Shown: positions 1 through 9,800, counted from the first letter of the stretch. The stretch is 39,208 nucleotides of DNA from Candidatus Hydrogenedentota bacterium (GCA_947486375.1 CANKTP010000007.1:1-39208), one strand, 5' to 3'. A program made the numbers and translations. The notes: a model not told the origin generated them from the letters alone.

Positions 1-89
1 GACAATTGGAGGATGCTGAACGTGATGATGCTGATCCCGATGAAGGTGGGGATGATCAGGAGCAATCGCCGGATGAGATAGGCCTTCAC
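1..89 (-). CDS. ABC transporter permease, DppB/OppB type (5' end only)
   Basis: Only the first 29 codons lie in the window; the gene runs off the left edge. Read from a GTG at 89 the peptide begins VKAYLIRRLLLIIPTFIGIS and continues IITFSILQL. This is the classic N-terminus of the first permease of peptide/nickel ABC importers: short basic stretch, YLIRRLL, then the first membrane helix with the P-T-x-x-G-I-S pattern. The substrate-binding gene sits 172 bases upstream on the same strand, the usual partner, so the pair probably forms one uptake system for oligopeptides or a similar solute. I see no convincing ribosome binding site before the GTG, so the start is the least certain part; the family call from the peptide is strong. 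Confidence 0.85.
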   Translation of the reverse strand, partial: MKAYLIRRLLLIIPTFIGISIITFSILQL

Positions 90-143
90 GGACGGGCGGC
101 GGGCTTGGGGGCAAAGGTGAAGGTGATGCGTGTGGTGCCCACC

Positions 144-181
144 GAACATCCCCCTTGATCCCCCTTCAAAGGGGGACTGCC
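144..181. repeat. Intergenic palindromic repeat, copy A
   Basis: This 38-base block holds a C-rich arm, a second CCCCCTT arm, the short loop CA and the matching AAGGGGG arm (7-bp stem). The same flanking sequence (GAACATCCCCCTTGATC... and GGGGGACTG) occurs again at 11941-12013, so it is a dispersed element and not a chance hairpin. It lies between the substrate-binding gene and the permease gene of one transporter. There it could weaken read-through into the permease. Confidence 0.75.
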
Positions 182-261
182 TATGCGCGCATGTCGAGTG
201 ACGGTAAGGCGAGCAGGCACGGCGCAGGGCTTTGAAGCGGCCAGCGGCATGATTCGAACCA

Positions 262-1953
262 CTACGGATACCGCTGCTGGGCCTTGGGCACCCACCATTC
301 GAGCGGGTCGATCCCCGAGGTGTGGATTTTGACGCCGTGAAACCGTTTGTCGAGGGCAATGAGTCCCGGCCGGCTGAACAGGAAGGTGTAGGGCTGTTCG
401 TCGTGGAGCACTTCGTGCATCCGGTGATAGAAGGCGTTCCGCCTTGCCTCGTCGAATTCGAGCCGCGCGTCCTCGAGTAGCTTGTCCACCTCGGCGTTCT
501 TGAAGCCGGGATAGTTCGAGCCGGCCTCGGCTTGGGACGAATGCCACAATTGATACTGGTCCGAGGCGGCGTCCGTCAACCACACGAGCATGCAGGCGTC
601 GAAGGCGCGTTTCTGGACGCGCTCCTGGAAGGTGACCCATTCGAGCGGGTTGAGATTTAGCTTGATCCCCGCGCGCTTGAGCTCCTCCTGGTAGACGGTC
701 CCCAACTGGTCGTATTCCGTGACGCTCGATCCGTAGCCCAGCTCGAACTCGAGTTTGAGGCCGCCCTTGTCGCGGATGCCGTCGCGATCCGAATCCACCC
801 AGCCGGCCTCGTCGAGCAGCGCCGCGGCCCGCGCGGGGTCGAAGGGCCACGGTTTCACATCCTGGTTGTACTCGGGCGACTTTTGGTACGAGGGCCCCGA
901 GATGATCGTCCCGATACCGTGATAGATGTGCTTGACCACGCTTTCGCGGTCGAGGAGCATCGTCAAGGCCTGGCGCACGCGCTTGTCCTCGAACTGCGGC
1001 TTGCGCATGTTCCAGCCGATGTAGGTGTACCCGCTGAGGAAACCGGGGATGGGCGAGTCGGGCGTGAGCCGGTTGAATTCGCGCTCGAAGGTGGGCGTCG
1101 TCGTGCGCTGCGTCCAGAGTTCCGGCTGGAAGCGCATCTGGTCGATCTCGTGGCGCTCGAGGACTTGGAATGCCGCATTCGGGTCGTCGATAAACTTGAA
1201 CACCCACTTGTCCAGCATGGGCGCCTTGCCCCAATAATTTGGGTTCCTCACGAGCACGATTTGCTGGCCCGTGTCCCACGACTCGAACTGATACGGCCCA
1301 TCGCCGATCGGTTTGCGGTTGGCGGGGTGCGTGGTGAGGTCCGCCGTCTCGTAAATATGCTTGGGCATCACTTGGAACTGCCCGACGACGTAGGGGTGGA
1401 GAAAATAACGCTGCTTCATCCGGAAGGTAAAGGTGCGCTCGTCGGCAATCTCGACCGCCTCGATGTCCTGCATGTAATTACGAATCGCGGCGGTGTCGTT
1501 CTTGGGATCGTTGATGGCCTCGAGGGTCCACTTCACGTCGGCCGAGGTCAGGGGTGTGCCGTCCGAGAACCGCACGTCGGGCCGCAGCGTGACGGTATAC
1601 GCCAGCTTGTCGTCCGAGACGCTCCACGATTCGGCCAAATTGGGACGCAACTCGAGCGTGTCGTTGTCGACCTTGAGCAGCTGCTCGAAGATGAACGAGC
1701 CGATAAATCTCCCCGCGGCGTCCCCGCTATCGAGCACGGGATTCATGTGGGCCGTCTCCGCGCCGAGATTCCAGACGATGGTGTCGCCGGGCTCCGGCAT
1801 CAAGCCCGCGTCGTCGGTCTCGGTGATCGAAGACGGGGCATCGTTTGCAGGCGAAGGCCCCGATGCGGAATCGGATGGGGGAGTGCATGCGGTCAGGCAG
1901 GCGGCCATGGCCACGACGGTCGTCGCACAGTAAATTAAGCGTACGGCGGACAT
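262..1953 (-). CDS. Peptide/nickel-type ABC transporter substrate-binding lipoprotein (SBP_bac_5)
   Basis: A 563-residue extracytoplasmic solute-binding protein of the DppA/OppA family, which captures oligopeptides or related ligands for an ABC importer. The N-terminus is a lipoprotein signal with lipobox LTAC (Cys about residue 23), followed by a Ser/Pro/Asp-rich linker, so the mature protein is membrane-anchored by lipid. The body shows family hallmarks: LAESWSVSDDKLAYTVTLRP near residues 105-125, RFSDGTPLTSADVKWTLEAI just after, and KRVRQALTMLLDRESVVK in the second lobe. The length is normal. A GGAG lies about 10 bases before the ATG. The permease start lies downstream at 89. The 85-base gap from the large surface protein upstream leaves open whether the two are co-transcribed. 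The exact ligand cannot be told from sequence. Confidence 0.93.
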   Translation of the reverse strand: MSAVRLIYCATTVVAMAACLTACTPPSDSASGPSPANDAPSSITETDDAGLMPEPGDTIVWNLGAETAHMNPVLDSGDAAGRFIGSFIFEQLLKVDNDTLELRPNLAESWSVSDDKLAYTVTLRPDVRFSDGTPLTSADVKWTLEAINDPKNDTAAIRNYMQDIEAVEIADERTFTFRMKQRYFLHPYVVGQFQVMPKHIYETADLTTHPANRKPIGDGPYQFESWDTGQQIVLVRNPNYWGKAPMLDKWVFKFIDDPNAAFQVLERHEIDQMRFQPELWTQRTTTPTFEREFNRLTPDSPIPGFLSGYTYIGWNMRKPQFEDKRVRQALTMLLDRESVVKHIYHGIGTIISGPSYQKSPEYNQDVKPWPFDPARAAALLDEAGWVDSDRDGIRDKGGLKLEFELGYGSSVTEYDQLGTVYQEELKRAGIKLNLNPLEWVTFQERVQKRAFDACMLVWLTDAASDQYQLWHSSQAEAGSNYPGFKNAEVDKLLEDARLEFDEARRNAFYHRMHEVLHDEQPYTFLFSRPGLIALDKRFHGVKIHTSGIDPLEWWVPKAQQRYP

Positions 1954-2038
1954 TTAGCTCGGTCTCCGATGCAGTGAATTGGGTCTGCGGATCGTAGCAC
2001 ATTTTTGGGGCGGTTCCGGGAACGGGAATGCGATGGAC

Positions 2039-5000
2039 TCAATGGACTTGATGGACGAGCCGCCTCCGCCGGGGCAGGGCCAAGAATAGGCCAACGACCC
2101 CGAACAGAAATGCGTCGCCGGCGAGCGGTTGATCGGCGAACGCGGCACCGGCACTTGATTTGCAGCCTTCGCCCTCACCTTCGCCCTCGCCTTCGCCCTC
2201 ACCTTCGCCTTCGCCCTCGCCTTCGCCCTCGCCTTCGCCTGCGGGCGACAGCTCTATCGAAGTCAATTCGGAGACGTTGTTTACCGTGACCAAGACTTCC
2301 TCGGCGGCGTATCCGTTCTTGGAGGCGACAACAGAATACGTCCCGTAATCGGGGACGATGAACTGGACGATGCCATCGGTGGTCGTGCGGGCCGTGAGGG
2401 AATCGTCGAAGGTGACCTCGACGCCGCCCAACGGGGAGGCATTCCCTTGGGCGCTGACCTCGACGAGGAGGGTCGTGGGGACGATGCCGCCCGTGCCGAC
2501 GGCGACAATCGCGACATAGGAGGTGCCCGCGCCGAACCGATTGGGATTGAGGTTCTCGATCCGCAGAAGGTATTCCTCGGAAGTCGCGAAGGTGTGTTCG
2601 AGGACGATGCTCGAGCCGGCGCGAGGGGCGACGGCGGTCCGCAGGGGCTCGATGGACGGGCCGCCTTCGTCCGTGTCGGCTCGGCGAAACAGGCTGATGA
2701 CGGGCCGGCAGTTCTCGCTGGGCGCAATTACGGCCAGCGTGGCGGACTCGCCCGCATTGCCGGTGAATCGCACCCAGTCCTTGTCGCCCGCCTCGTGAAA
2801 ATTGTGGCCTTGGACGGTGTTGATGGAAATCCACTGCGCGTCCGTCGGCCCGTCGTCTTCTTCCCATGCGTCGGGGATGCCCACGCGGTCGACATAGCCG
2901 ACGCGCGACCCCGAGTAGTATTGGCCGAGGATTCGCACGAAGTAGAGCACGCGGAACAAGCCGCCCTGGGTGAACCCGTTGTGCGTGCCTTCCCAGTGCC
3001 CGTTCGCCTCGTTCAACGTGAAGGGCACCCACGAAAGCCCGCTGATCGGTTGCTCGTCGTCGTCGCCGCGGCGTTCGCGCCCGAAGTTCGGCGGGGCGAC
3101 GATGGCGCCCGCCTCCTCGATTGGGAACGACGAGACGACGTTCGCAATGAAGAGCGTGGCGCTATTCGTGGCGACGGCCTGGTTTGGGGCGATCTCGTCG
3201 ATGAACACGGTCGCGCCCGCCGAGGCGAAATCCGCCCCTGGGCGTGTCGCCGCGGCCACGACGCCGTCCCCGCTCTCGTTCGCGACGCCGTTGCCGTCGT
3301 CGTTTATCTGGCAGCGTTGCAGCGGGTTGATGGCCTCGATAACGGCGCGAGACGAGTCGAAGGCCTCGCCGTATGAGCGGCCCCCGTAGATGTCCTGCCA
3401 AAACCCGAGCGAGAAGCTGGTATACGTCGTCTTGTCGAAAAGCGCGAGGCCCTCGAGCGGCCCGGCATTGGCCCCGGTGATGGTGATTCGCTCGACGCCT
3501 TGTTTGATGGCCTTGTCGGACAGCGACAGGTCGTCGACGAAAGTGCCGGACTCGCAGGTGTCGATTACGGTGGTCAGGACGGGCGGATCGACCCCGGCCT
3601 GCAAGGCGTCGGCCCATGCCCCATAGATCGGGGCATCGAGATACTCGGTCGCATTGATCCGGAATTGGTCGCGGCGCCCGTGGTCGAGCATATATACCAA
3701 GACACGGTCCGTGCCCGCCGCCCATTCCGTCACCGCCGTCTCGACGGCGTCGAGCGAGGGCGCGGCGAACACGTCCTCGACGCCATCGAAGTCGGAGTCG
3801 TGTGAGCCGGGCGAGAAGAGACGGATCGCGTCCGTCGGCATCCCCTGGAGACGGAGCGTTGAATACGCGTATTGCATGAGGAAGTCGAAGGTATCGAAGA
3901 GGGGGTCTTCGCGGTCGCTGCCGAGGATGAGGATGGCCTTCGACTCGGCGGCGGTAACGGGGGGCAACACATCGATAAAGGCCCGGACATTCCGGTCGAG
4001 GTTCGTGCTTTGGATTACGTCGACGACACCGGCCGAGGACCCCGCCTGGTATTGGCTGATACCGGGGATGGATCCCCCGCTGCCGTTGAACAGGAAGCCG
4101 TACTCGGTTTCCTGCCCCAGCCAGCGCAGGTACCACAGTTGATCGGCGACGACGCGTCCGCGCCAATAGTCGAGCCCGGTCTCGCCCGCATTGTGGTAGT
4201 AGCGTAGATAGTAGCCGAGGTCGCTCTCCGTCGCGGCGTTCAGGCGCGTCCGCTGATGGCCGATGAACAGGTCCTGGTCGCCGTCGGAGTCGATGTCGGC
4301 GAAGCCTGCCAGGCGGGCATAGTCGCTGTCGGTTTCCTGGGGCGCCTCGAGCCGCGTGGCGTAGGCGAAATAAAAGCCACCCTCGCCGTCGTCCGTATTC
4401 AGGTAGAGATGATGCTCGCAGGTCGCGAAGTTTGCCTGGGAGCTTGTCGTGACCACGAGATCGGGCCGCCCGTCGCCGTTCACATCGGAAGCCGCCAAGC
4501 TCTCGATGAGCCCTGGATCCAATACCTCTCCTCCCGCATCCAGCAACACCTCCGAGATGTCGTACAAGGAGTCGTAGACGCCAACGGAGGGATCGTATGC
4601 GTAATACATGAGCGCCCCCCCTTGGTCGCCGCTGTAGGCCGTGATGATTTGCTGGTATCCGAAAGGATCACCATAGAAATTCCCGACGGCGATCCCTGCG
4701 GGATACACCCCGGTGAAACCAGAAATACCCACGCCGCCGATATCGAATTCGCCGTAGCCGGTAAAGACGGGTACTCCGCCGTCATTCGCCGCCGTGTACC
4801 ACATGACGTAGCCCTGCTGGCCCTGCACGACGAAATCGTTGACGAGATCGCCGTCGAAATCGCCGAAGGCGTATTGGTCGCCGCGAAAGTGGTTTGCGAC
4901 CGTGCCGGAGGCAAGGGGCACCTCGCCGTAGGTAAACCCGTCAAAGGCCGAGTATCCGCCCCAGACCGGGGAATAGGGAGTGCCGGCGTTGTGAAACACG

Positions 5001-6283
5001 AGGAGCGCGCCATCTCCGCCCGGCAAGAACCCGCCCCGGAACATGTCGAGGTCCCCATCGTTGTCCCAATCCCAAAACGTGGGATTGCCTCGCCCTGCAA
5101 ACGCGGCGGTGACGCCCCGGTTGATTTGGTTGTATAAGACCTCGCCCGCGTCGAGGCGGAAAGTGGTGTATATCCCATAGGCGTCCGCGCTGATCGAGAG
5201 AAAGAGATCGGTCAGCCAGCTCGGGTTGACCTCTTCGTCGTTGCCGCGCGCGGCGAAGGTGCCGGTGGTGTACGTGATGTCGTCGAGGGACTGGTCGTAT
5301 ATCGGGGCGCCGGCGCTGGTCAGGACGGTGTCCCAGATGGGCGCCGTTCGGGTCCCGAAATTGAGGACGAAATGGATTCCCTCCTGGGCGTCGTAAAACA
5401 TGAAATCGAGGTCCCCGTCCTGGTCGAGGTCGTAGGTCTCGATATCCGTGACGCGGGCGGCGAGGCCGGCCTTTGCGCTCTTGACGATTGGGTCGTTCTT
5501 GGGGAGTTTCGCCAGGGCGTCTTGGGCAGCCTTGCCCGCCGTCGAGATCGGCGGGGGCAGGATCGCCGAGAGTTCGGGGATTTCGATCGGGGCGGAATCG
5601 TGCGCGGGGAGTTCCTCCGTGCCGGTATTGCGGATGAGGTAGACCGCATGCCGGGCCCCGGAATCGAGCAGGGACTCGACAAAGAGGATGTCCACGAGGC
5701 CGTCGCCGTCGTAGTCGGTGAAGTGGGGGACAATGAGGGGGAAATCGGCCTGGGCGCTCTCGTACGCGACGATTGGTGTACCGAATGAAGGGTTGTCCGA
5801 TGTGCCCGTGTTCCGCGCGAACGCGAGGACCGAGCGGTTTTGTGCGAAGTTGTAGGCGAGGCCGATCACGTCGGCCTTGTTGTCGCCGGTGATGTCGCCA
5901 AAATCGATGGTGGCCGTGAGCACGGTCGTGGCCCCGGGTTCGGGAATGACGAGGTCGCGCTGTCCACCGGCGACAAAGTTCGCGCTCGAACCCAGGTTGC
6001 GGACAAGCTGGTGGGGACGCTCGAAGTCGGGGCGAAATACGAAGTCGTTGTCGCCGTCGTTATCGAGGTCGACCACGGCCATGCCGGTTGTGCCGAAGGT
6101 GGTTCCGTAGACGAAGCCGTCGCCCAAGGTGGTTCGTCCCCATACCTGATGCTCGAACTGGGGGGGGAGGGAGGATTGCTTGGTCGAGCCGACGGGTCGC
6201 CGCATCGGCGGGGCGGCGGACTGGGCCGACGCGATTGCGGAAACCAAGACGGTAAGCGTCATGGAAAAAACGACACACTTCAT
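2039..6283 (-). CDS. Secreted FG-GAP/VCBS propeller protein with legumain-like (C13) peptidase domain, PPC domain and C-terminal sorting tail
   Basis: A 1414-residue exported protein. I chose ATG 6283 because AAGGTG lies 7 bases before it; GTG 6292 and TTG 6289 are in-frame alternatives. A signal peptide (MKCVVFSMTLTVLVSAIASA) is followed by about eight DxDxDGxxD calcium-loop repeats (about residues 69-665), typical of FG-GAP/VCBS beta-propellers. Residues about 781-998 look like a clan CD cysteine peptidase: VYMLDHG with His868 and VIDTCESGTF with Cys910, 42 residues apart, as in legumain/C13. Residues about 1134-1260 match a pre-peptidase C-terminal (PPC) domain (DAWEEDDGPTDAQ...GDKDWVRF). 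A carboxypeptidase-regulatory-like fold follows, then (GE)12, a Cys, a hydrophobic helix and RRRR, which together look like a surface-sorting tail. The peptidase activity and its substrate are inferred, not shown. Confidence 0.88.
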   Translation of the reverse strand: MKCVVFSMTLTVLVSAIASAQSAAPPMRRPVGSTKQSSLPPQFEHQVWGRTTLGDGFVYGTTFGTTGMAVVDLDNDGDNDFVFRPDFERPHQLVRNLGSSANFVAGGQRDLVIPEPGATTVLTATIDFGDITGDNKADVIGLAYNFAQNRSVLAFARNTGTSDNPSFGTPIVAYESAQADFPLIVPHFTDYDGDGLVDILFVESLLDSGARHAVYLIRNTGTEELPAHDSAPIEIPELSAILPPPISTAGKAAQDALAKLPKNDPIVKSAKAGLAARVTDIETYDLDQDGDLDFMFYDAQEGIHFVLNFGTRTAPIWDTVLTSAGAPIYDQSLDDITYTTGTFAARGNDEEVNPSWLTDLFLSISADAYGIYTTFRLDAGEVLYNQINRGVTAAFAGRGNPTFWDWDNDGDLDMFRGGFLPGGDGALLVFHNAGTPYSPVWGGYSAFDGFTYGEVPLASGTVANHFRGDQYAFGDFDGDLVNDFVVQGQQGYVMWYTAANDGGVPVFTGYGEFDIGGVGISGFTGVYPAGIAVGNFYGDPFGYQQIITAYSGDQGGALMYYAYDPSVGVYDSLYDISEVLLDAGGEVLDPGLIESLAASDVNGDGRPDLVVTTSSQANFATCEHHLYLNTDDGEGGFYFAYATRLEAPQETDSDYARLAGFADIDSDGDQDLFIGHQRTRLNAATESDLGYYLRYYHNAGETGLDYWRGRVVADQLWYLRWLGQETEYGFLFNGSGGSIPGISQYQAGSSAGVVDVIQSTNLDRNVRAFIDVLPPVTAAESKAILILGSDREDPLFDTFDFLMQYAYSTLRLQGMPTDAIRLFSPGSHDSDFDGVEDVFAAPSLDAVETAVTEWAAGTDRVLVYMLDHGRRDQFRINATEYLDAPIYGAWADALQAGVDPPVLTTVIDTCESGTFVDDLSLSDKAIKQGVERITITGANAGPLEGLALFDKTTYTSFSLGFWQDIYGGRSYGEAFDSSRAVIEAINPLQRCQINDDGNGVANESGDGVVAAATRPGADFASAGATVFIDEIAPNQAVATNSATLFIANVVSSFPIEEAGAIVAPPNFGRERRGDDDEQPISGLSWVPFTLNEANGHWEGTHNGFTQGGLFRVLYFVRILGQYYSGSRVGYVDRVGIPDAWEEDDGPTDAQWISINTVQGHNFHEAGDKDWVRFTGNAGESATLAVIAPSENCRPVISLFRRADTDEGGPSIEPLRTAVAPRAGSSIVLEHTFATSEEYLLRIENLNPNRFGAGTSYVAIVAVGTGGIVPTTLLVEVSAQGNASPLGGVEVTFDDSLTARTTTDGIVQFIVPDYGTYSVVASKNGYAAEEVLVTVNNVSELTSIELSPAGEGEGEGEGEGEGEGEGEGEGEGEGCKSSAGAAFADQPLAGDAFLFGVVGLFLALPRRRRLVHQVH
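2165..2239 (-). repeat. Hexanucleotide tract encoding (Gly-Glu)12-Gly
   Basis: Twelve consecutive Gly-Glu codon pairs plus one Gly sit just before the tail cysteine of the surface protein. The Glu codons alternate irregularly between GAA and GAG, and two Gly codons are GGT rather than GGC. The tract is therefore not a perfectly homogeneous microsatellite, although slippage could still change its length. The product would be an extended, highly acidic spacer between the folded domains and the C-terminal anchor. Confidence 0.95.
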
Positions 6284-6362
6284 TGGCAACACCTTGAGTC
6301 CGTGCTTCTTGGACGCATCGACCTACCTCGCGCAAGGCGCGCCTCGGTGCGCGACCACTCCA

Positions 6363-6368
6363 ATTGTA
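6363..6368 (-). promoter_or_regulatory. Possible -10 box for the propeller/C13 protein gene
   Basis: TACAAT on the minus strand in an otherwise GC-rich 215-base divergent region. A start about 7 bases downstream would give a leader of about 73 bases. I find no good -35 at 17-18 bases, so only the -10 supports it. Confidence 0.3.
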
Positions 6369-6483
6369 CCGCACGGCGCGGAGGATGTGCCCCCACCCGG
6401 GAATGCGAATGTGTCCCGGACGCATCGGCGGCGATGCGGCCCACAATGCCGGCCGCCTATTCTACCTGCGGCCACAATCGCGC

Positions 6484-6492
6484 TGATATTAT
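6484..6492 (+). promoter_or_regulatory. Extended -10 promoter of thiD, predicted leaderless
   Basis: TGATATTAT is an extended -10 (TGn followed by TATTAT at 6487-6492). Exactly six bases separate it from the ATG at 6499, so the predicted first transcribed base is the A of the start codon. No ribosome binding site precedes that ATG, which agrees with a leaderless message. No clear -35 is visible, as is usual for extended -10 promoters. Confidence 0.55.
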
Positions 6493-6498
6493 AGCCGC

Positions 6499-7302
6499 AT
6501 GAGCGACGTCTCCCCCAACCGAGTCCCAACCGCCCTAACGATCGCCGGGAGCGACAGCGGCGGGGGTGCGGGCGTTCAGGCCGACCTCAAGACCTTCGCC
6601 GCCCATCGCGTGTATGGGATGTCCGCCATTACCGCCGTCACGGCCCAGAACACGCTCGGCGTGTACGCGATTCATGACGTCCCGCCGGAGGTCGTTACCC
6701 GCCAGATCGAGCTTGTCCTGGACGACATTGGCGCGGGTGCCATCAAGACCGGCATGCTCTCGAGCGCCGCGACAGTCGATTCGGTCGCCAATGTCCTGTC
6801 CCGTTACTGCGGCATCCCCCTGGTCGTCGATCCTGTCATGGGGTCGACCAGCGGTAGCGCGTTGCTCAATGGGGATGCCATCGAGGCATTGCGCGAGCGT
6901 CTCTTTCCACTGGCCACGATTATCACGCCCAATATTCCCGAGGCCGAGGCGCTCACGGGATTGCATATCGATACGCCATCCGGCGTGCGTCGCGCCGCCG
7001 AGGCGTTGTACATTCCCGGTGGACCCGCCATTTTGATCAAGGGCGGCCACTTCGACGCGCCCACCGCCACCGACTGGTTTTTCGACGGTGACCATTGGCG
7101 GGAGTTTTCCGCGCCCCGAATCGACACTAGAAACACGCACGGCACCGGGTGTACGTACTCCGCCGCGATCGCCGCACGCCTCGCTCTCGGCTTACCTCTC
7201 GCCGAGGCCATTGCCCTCGCCAAGCAGTACGTCTCAGGTGCCATTTCGCGCGGCTTGGTCCTTGGACACGGACACGGCCCGCTCGATCACGGGTGGACCT
7301 AA
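6499..7302 (+). CDS. thiD: Hydroxymethylpyrimidine / phosphomethylpyrimidine kinase
   Basis: A 267-residue ribokinase-fold enzyme of thiamine synthesis. It phosphorylates 4-amino-5-hydroxymethyl-2-methylpyrimidine and then its monophosphate, giving the pyrophosphate used by ThiE. The N-terminus has the ThiD signature (ALTIAGSDSGGGAGVQADLK, residues about 12-31), then AITAVTAQNT, a central VVDPVMGSTSG, and the C-terminal THGTGCTYSAAIAA anion-hole/catalytic motif. Length is normal for a stand-alone ThiD, with no ThiE fusion. It is the first gene to the right of a divergent intergenic region. No other thiamine gene is in the window, so it may act in salvage or belong to a dispersed pathway. Pyridoxal kinase activity is a possible alternative in this fold, but the motif favours ThiD. 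Confidence 0.95.
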   Translation: MSDVSPNRVPTALTIAGSDSGGGAGVQADLKTFAAHRVYGMSAITAVTAQNTLGVYAIHDVPPEVVTRQIELVLDDIGAGAIKTGMLSSAATVDSVANVLSRYCGIPLVVDPVMGSTSGSALLNGDAIEALRERLFPLATIITPNIPEAEALTGLHIDTPSGVRRAAEALYIPGGPAILIKGGHFDAPTATDWFFDGDHWREFSAPRIDTRNTHGTGCTYSAAIAARLALGLPLAEAIALAKQYVSGAISRGLVLGHGHGPLDHGWT

Positions 7303-7367
7303 TTCGCCTCTTCCGTTTTGGAACGAAGCGCGCCAAACATGTCTCGACAATCGCGAATCCGGTGCAA

Positions 7368-7396
7368 TTGCCGGGTTTCGGGGCCTCTGTTATACT
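7368..7396 (+). promoter_or_regulatory. Sigma-70-type promoter of pilT
   Basis: TTGCCG (7368-7373), a 17-base spacer and TATACT (7391-7396). Predicted transcription starts near 7403 and leaves a leader of about 24 bases before the ATG at 7427. This is the best vegetative promoter on the plus strand, and its -35 is identical to that of the acyltransferase gene at 15376. It also supports the internal ATG rather than the longer upstream reading frame. Confidence 0.7.
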
Positions 7397-7426
7397 CGAC
7401 CCTTCAATTCCATCGGGGCCGCGCTC

Positions 7427-8527
<1,101 letters not shown>

Positions 8528-8606
8528 GGGGAATTCGAGCGCGTCTGGCCATTCGACGGACGCCCCGGCCATGCGGTAGAGTAGACGGGCTTACGGGGAA
8601 CGGTTC

Positions 8607-9764
8607 ATGGACGGGCAGACGCCAGGGTTCGATATTTACGAGGAAGAGCACCGCCTTTTCCGCAAAAGTTTCCGGGGCTTTGTCGATGTAGAGATCGCAC
8701 CTAACTTGGAAGCGTGGGACAAGGCGGGAATCGTCCCGCGCGATCTCTGGCGCAAGGCGGGCGAGCAGGGTTTCCTGTGCATGGACGTGCCGGAGGAGTA
8801 CGGCGGCCCGGGCATCCGCGATTTCCGGTTCAACATGGCGGTGGGGGAGGAGCTGATGCGTGTGGGCGCGTCGGGCGTGGCGTTCACGCTGCACACGGAC
8901 ATAATCGTCCCCTACATCTCGGCGTACGGCACGGAGGCGCAGAAGAAGAAGTACCTGCCCAAGTGCGTGACGGGCGAGTGCATCACGGCGATCGCCATGA
9001 GCGAACCGGGGGCCGGTAGCGATCTCGCGGGCATCGCGACGACGGCCATCGCGAACGGGACGCACTACCTCGTCAACGGCCAGAAGACCTTCATCTCGAA
9101 CGGCCTCTTGAACGACATCGTGATCGTCGCCGCAAAGACGGACCCCACGGCGAAGCACAGCGGGATGAGCCTCATCGTCGTCGAGGAGGGGATGGAGGGG
9201 TATGTGCGCGGCCGCAAACTTGAGAAGATCGGGATGCTCTCGCAGGACACGTCGGAGCTTTTCTTTCACAACGTGAAGGTGCCCAAGGAGAACCTGCTCG
9301 GGGCGGAGGGCAAGGGCTTCGTCCAGTTGATGCAGCAGTTACCGCAGGAACGCCTCTCCGTCGCGGGAAAGGCCATCGCATCGGCCGAGACGGCCCTCGA
9401 CCACACGGTGAAGTACTGCAAGGAACGCACCGCGTTCGGCAAGCCCATCGGGACGTTTCAGCATTCGCGATTCAAGCTGGCCGAGATGAAGACGGAGGTG
9501 ACGCTGGGACGGCATTTTGTCAACCAGTGCGCGCTGCAACTGAATCGAAAACAGTTGACCACCGAGATGGCGGCGATGGCGAAGTGGTGGTCCACCGAGT
9601 TGCTGAAGCGGACGGCGGACACCTGCCTCCAGCTGCATGGCGGGTATGGGTACATGAAGGAATATCCGATCGCGCGTATCTATTTGGACGCGCGGGTGCA
9701 GACGATCCTCGGCGGGTCCACGGAAATCATGAAGGAAATCGTCGGGCGTAGCCTCGGCGTGTAG
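8607..9764 (+). CDS. Acyl-CoA dehydrogenase (long-chain/isovaleryl type), copy 1
   Basis: A 385-residue flavoenzyme that makes trans-2-enoyl-CoA from acyl-CoA, passing electrons to ETF. GGGGA lies about 7 bases before the ATG. Landmarks in order: PEEYGGPGI (about residue 60), TAIAMSEPGAGSDLAG (flavin/substrate region, about 130), FITNG-like FISNGLLND, LPQERLSVAG with Glu248, RTAFGKPIG, LHGGYGYMKEYPIARIY, and the C-terminal LGGSTEIMKEIVGRS. The short/medium-chain catalytic Glu of the Y-E-G-T motif is Gly here, while Glu248 sits where long-chain and isovaleryl enzymes keep their base (family knowledge). It is followed after 36 bases by an exported VOC protein and then by a very similar dehydrogenase. 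The acyl substrate is unknown. Confidence 0.92.
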   Translation: MDGQTPGFDIYEEEHRLFRKSFRGFVDVEIAPNLEAWDKAGIVPRDLWRKAGEQGFLCMDVPEEYGGPGIRDFRFNMAVGEELMRVGASGVAFTLHTDIIVPYISAYGTEAQKKKYLPKCVTGECITAIAMSEPGAGSDLAGIATTAIANGTHYLVNGQKTFISNGLLNDIVIVAAKTDPTAKHSGMSLIVVEEGMEGYVRGRKLEKIGMLSQDTSELFFHNVKVPKENLLGAEGKGFVQLMQQLPQERLSVAGKAIASAETALDHTVKYCKERTAFGKPIGTFQHSRFKLAEMKTEVTLGRHFVNQCALQLNRKQLTTEMAAMAKWWSTELLKRTADTCLQLHGGYGYMKEYPIARIYLDARVQTILGGSTEIMKEIVGRSLGV

Positions 9765-9800
9765 CGAGTTGGCGGATCAGGCAGAAAAGAGGAGAGAGAC

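Noticed and set aside
883-1938. 351-codon plus-strand frame opposite the substrate-binding protein
   Set aside because: Antisense shadow of the lipoprotein gene; composition is Arg/Val/Gly/His rich without motifs.
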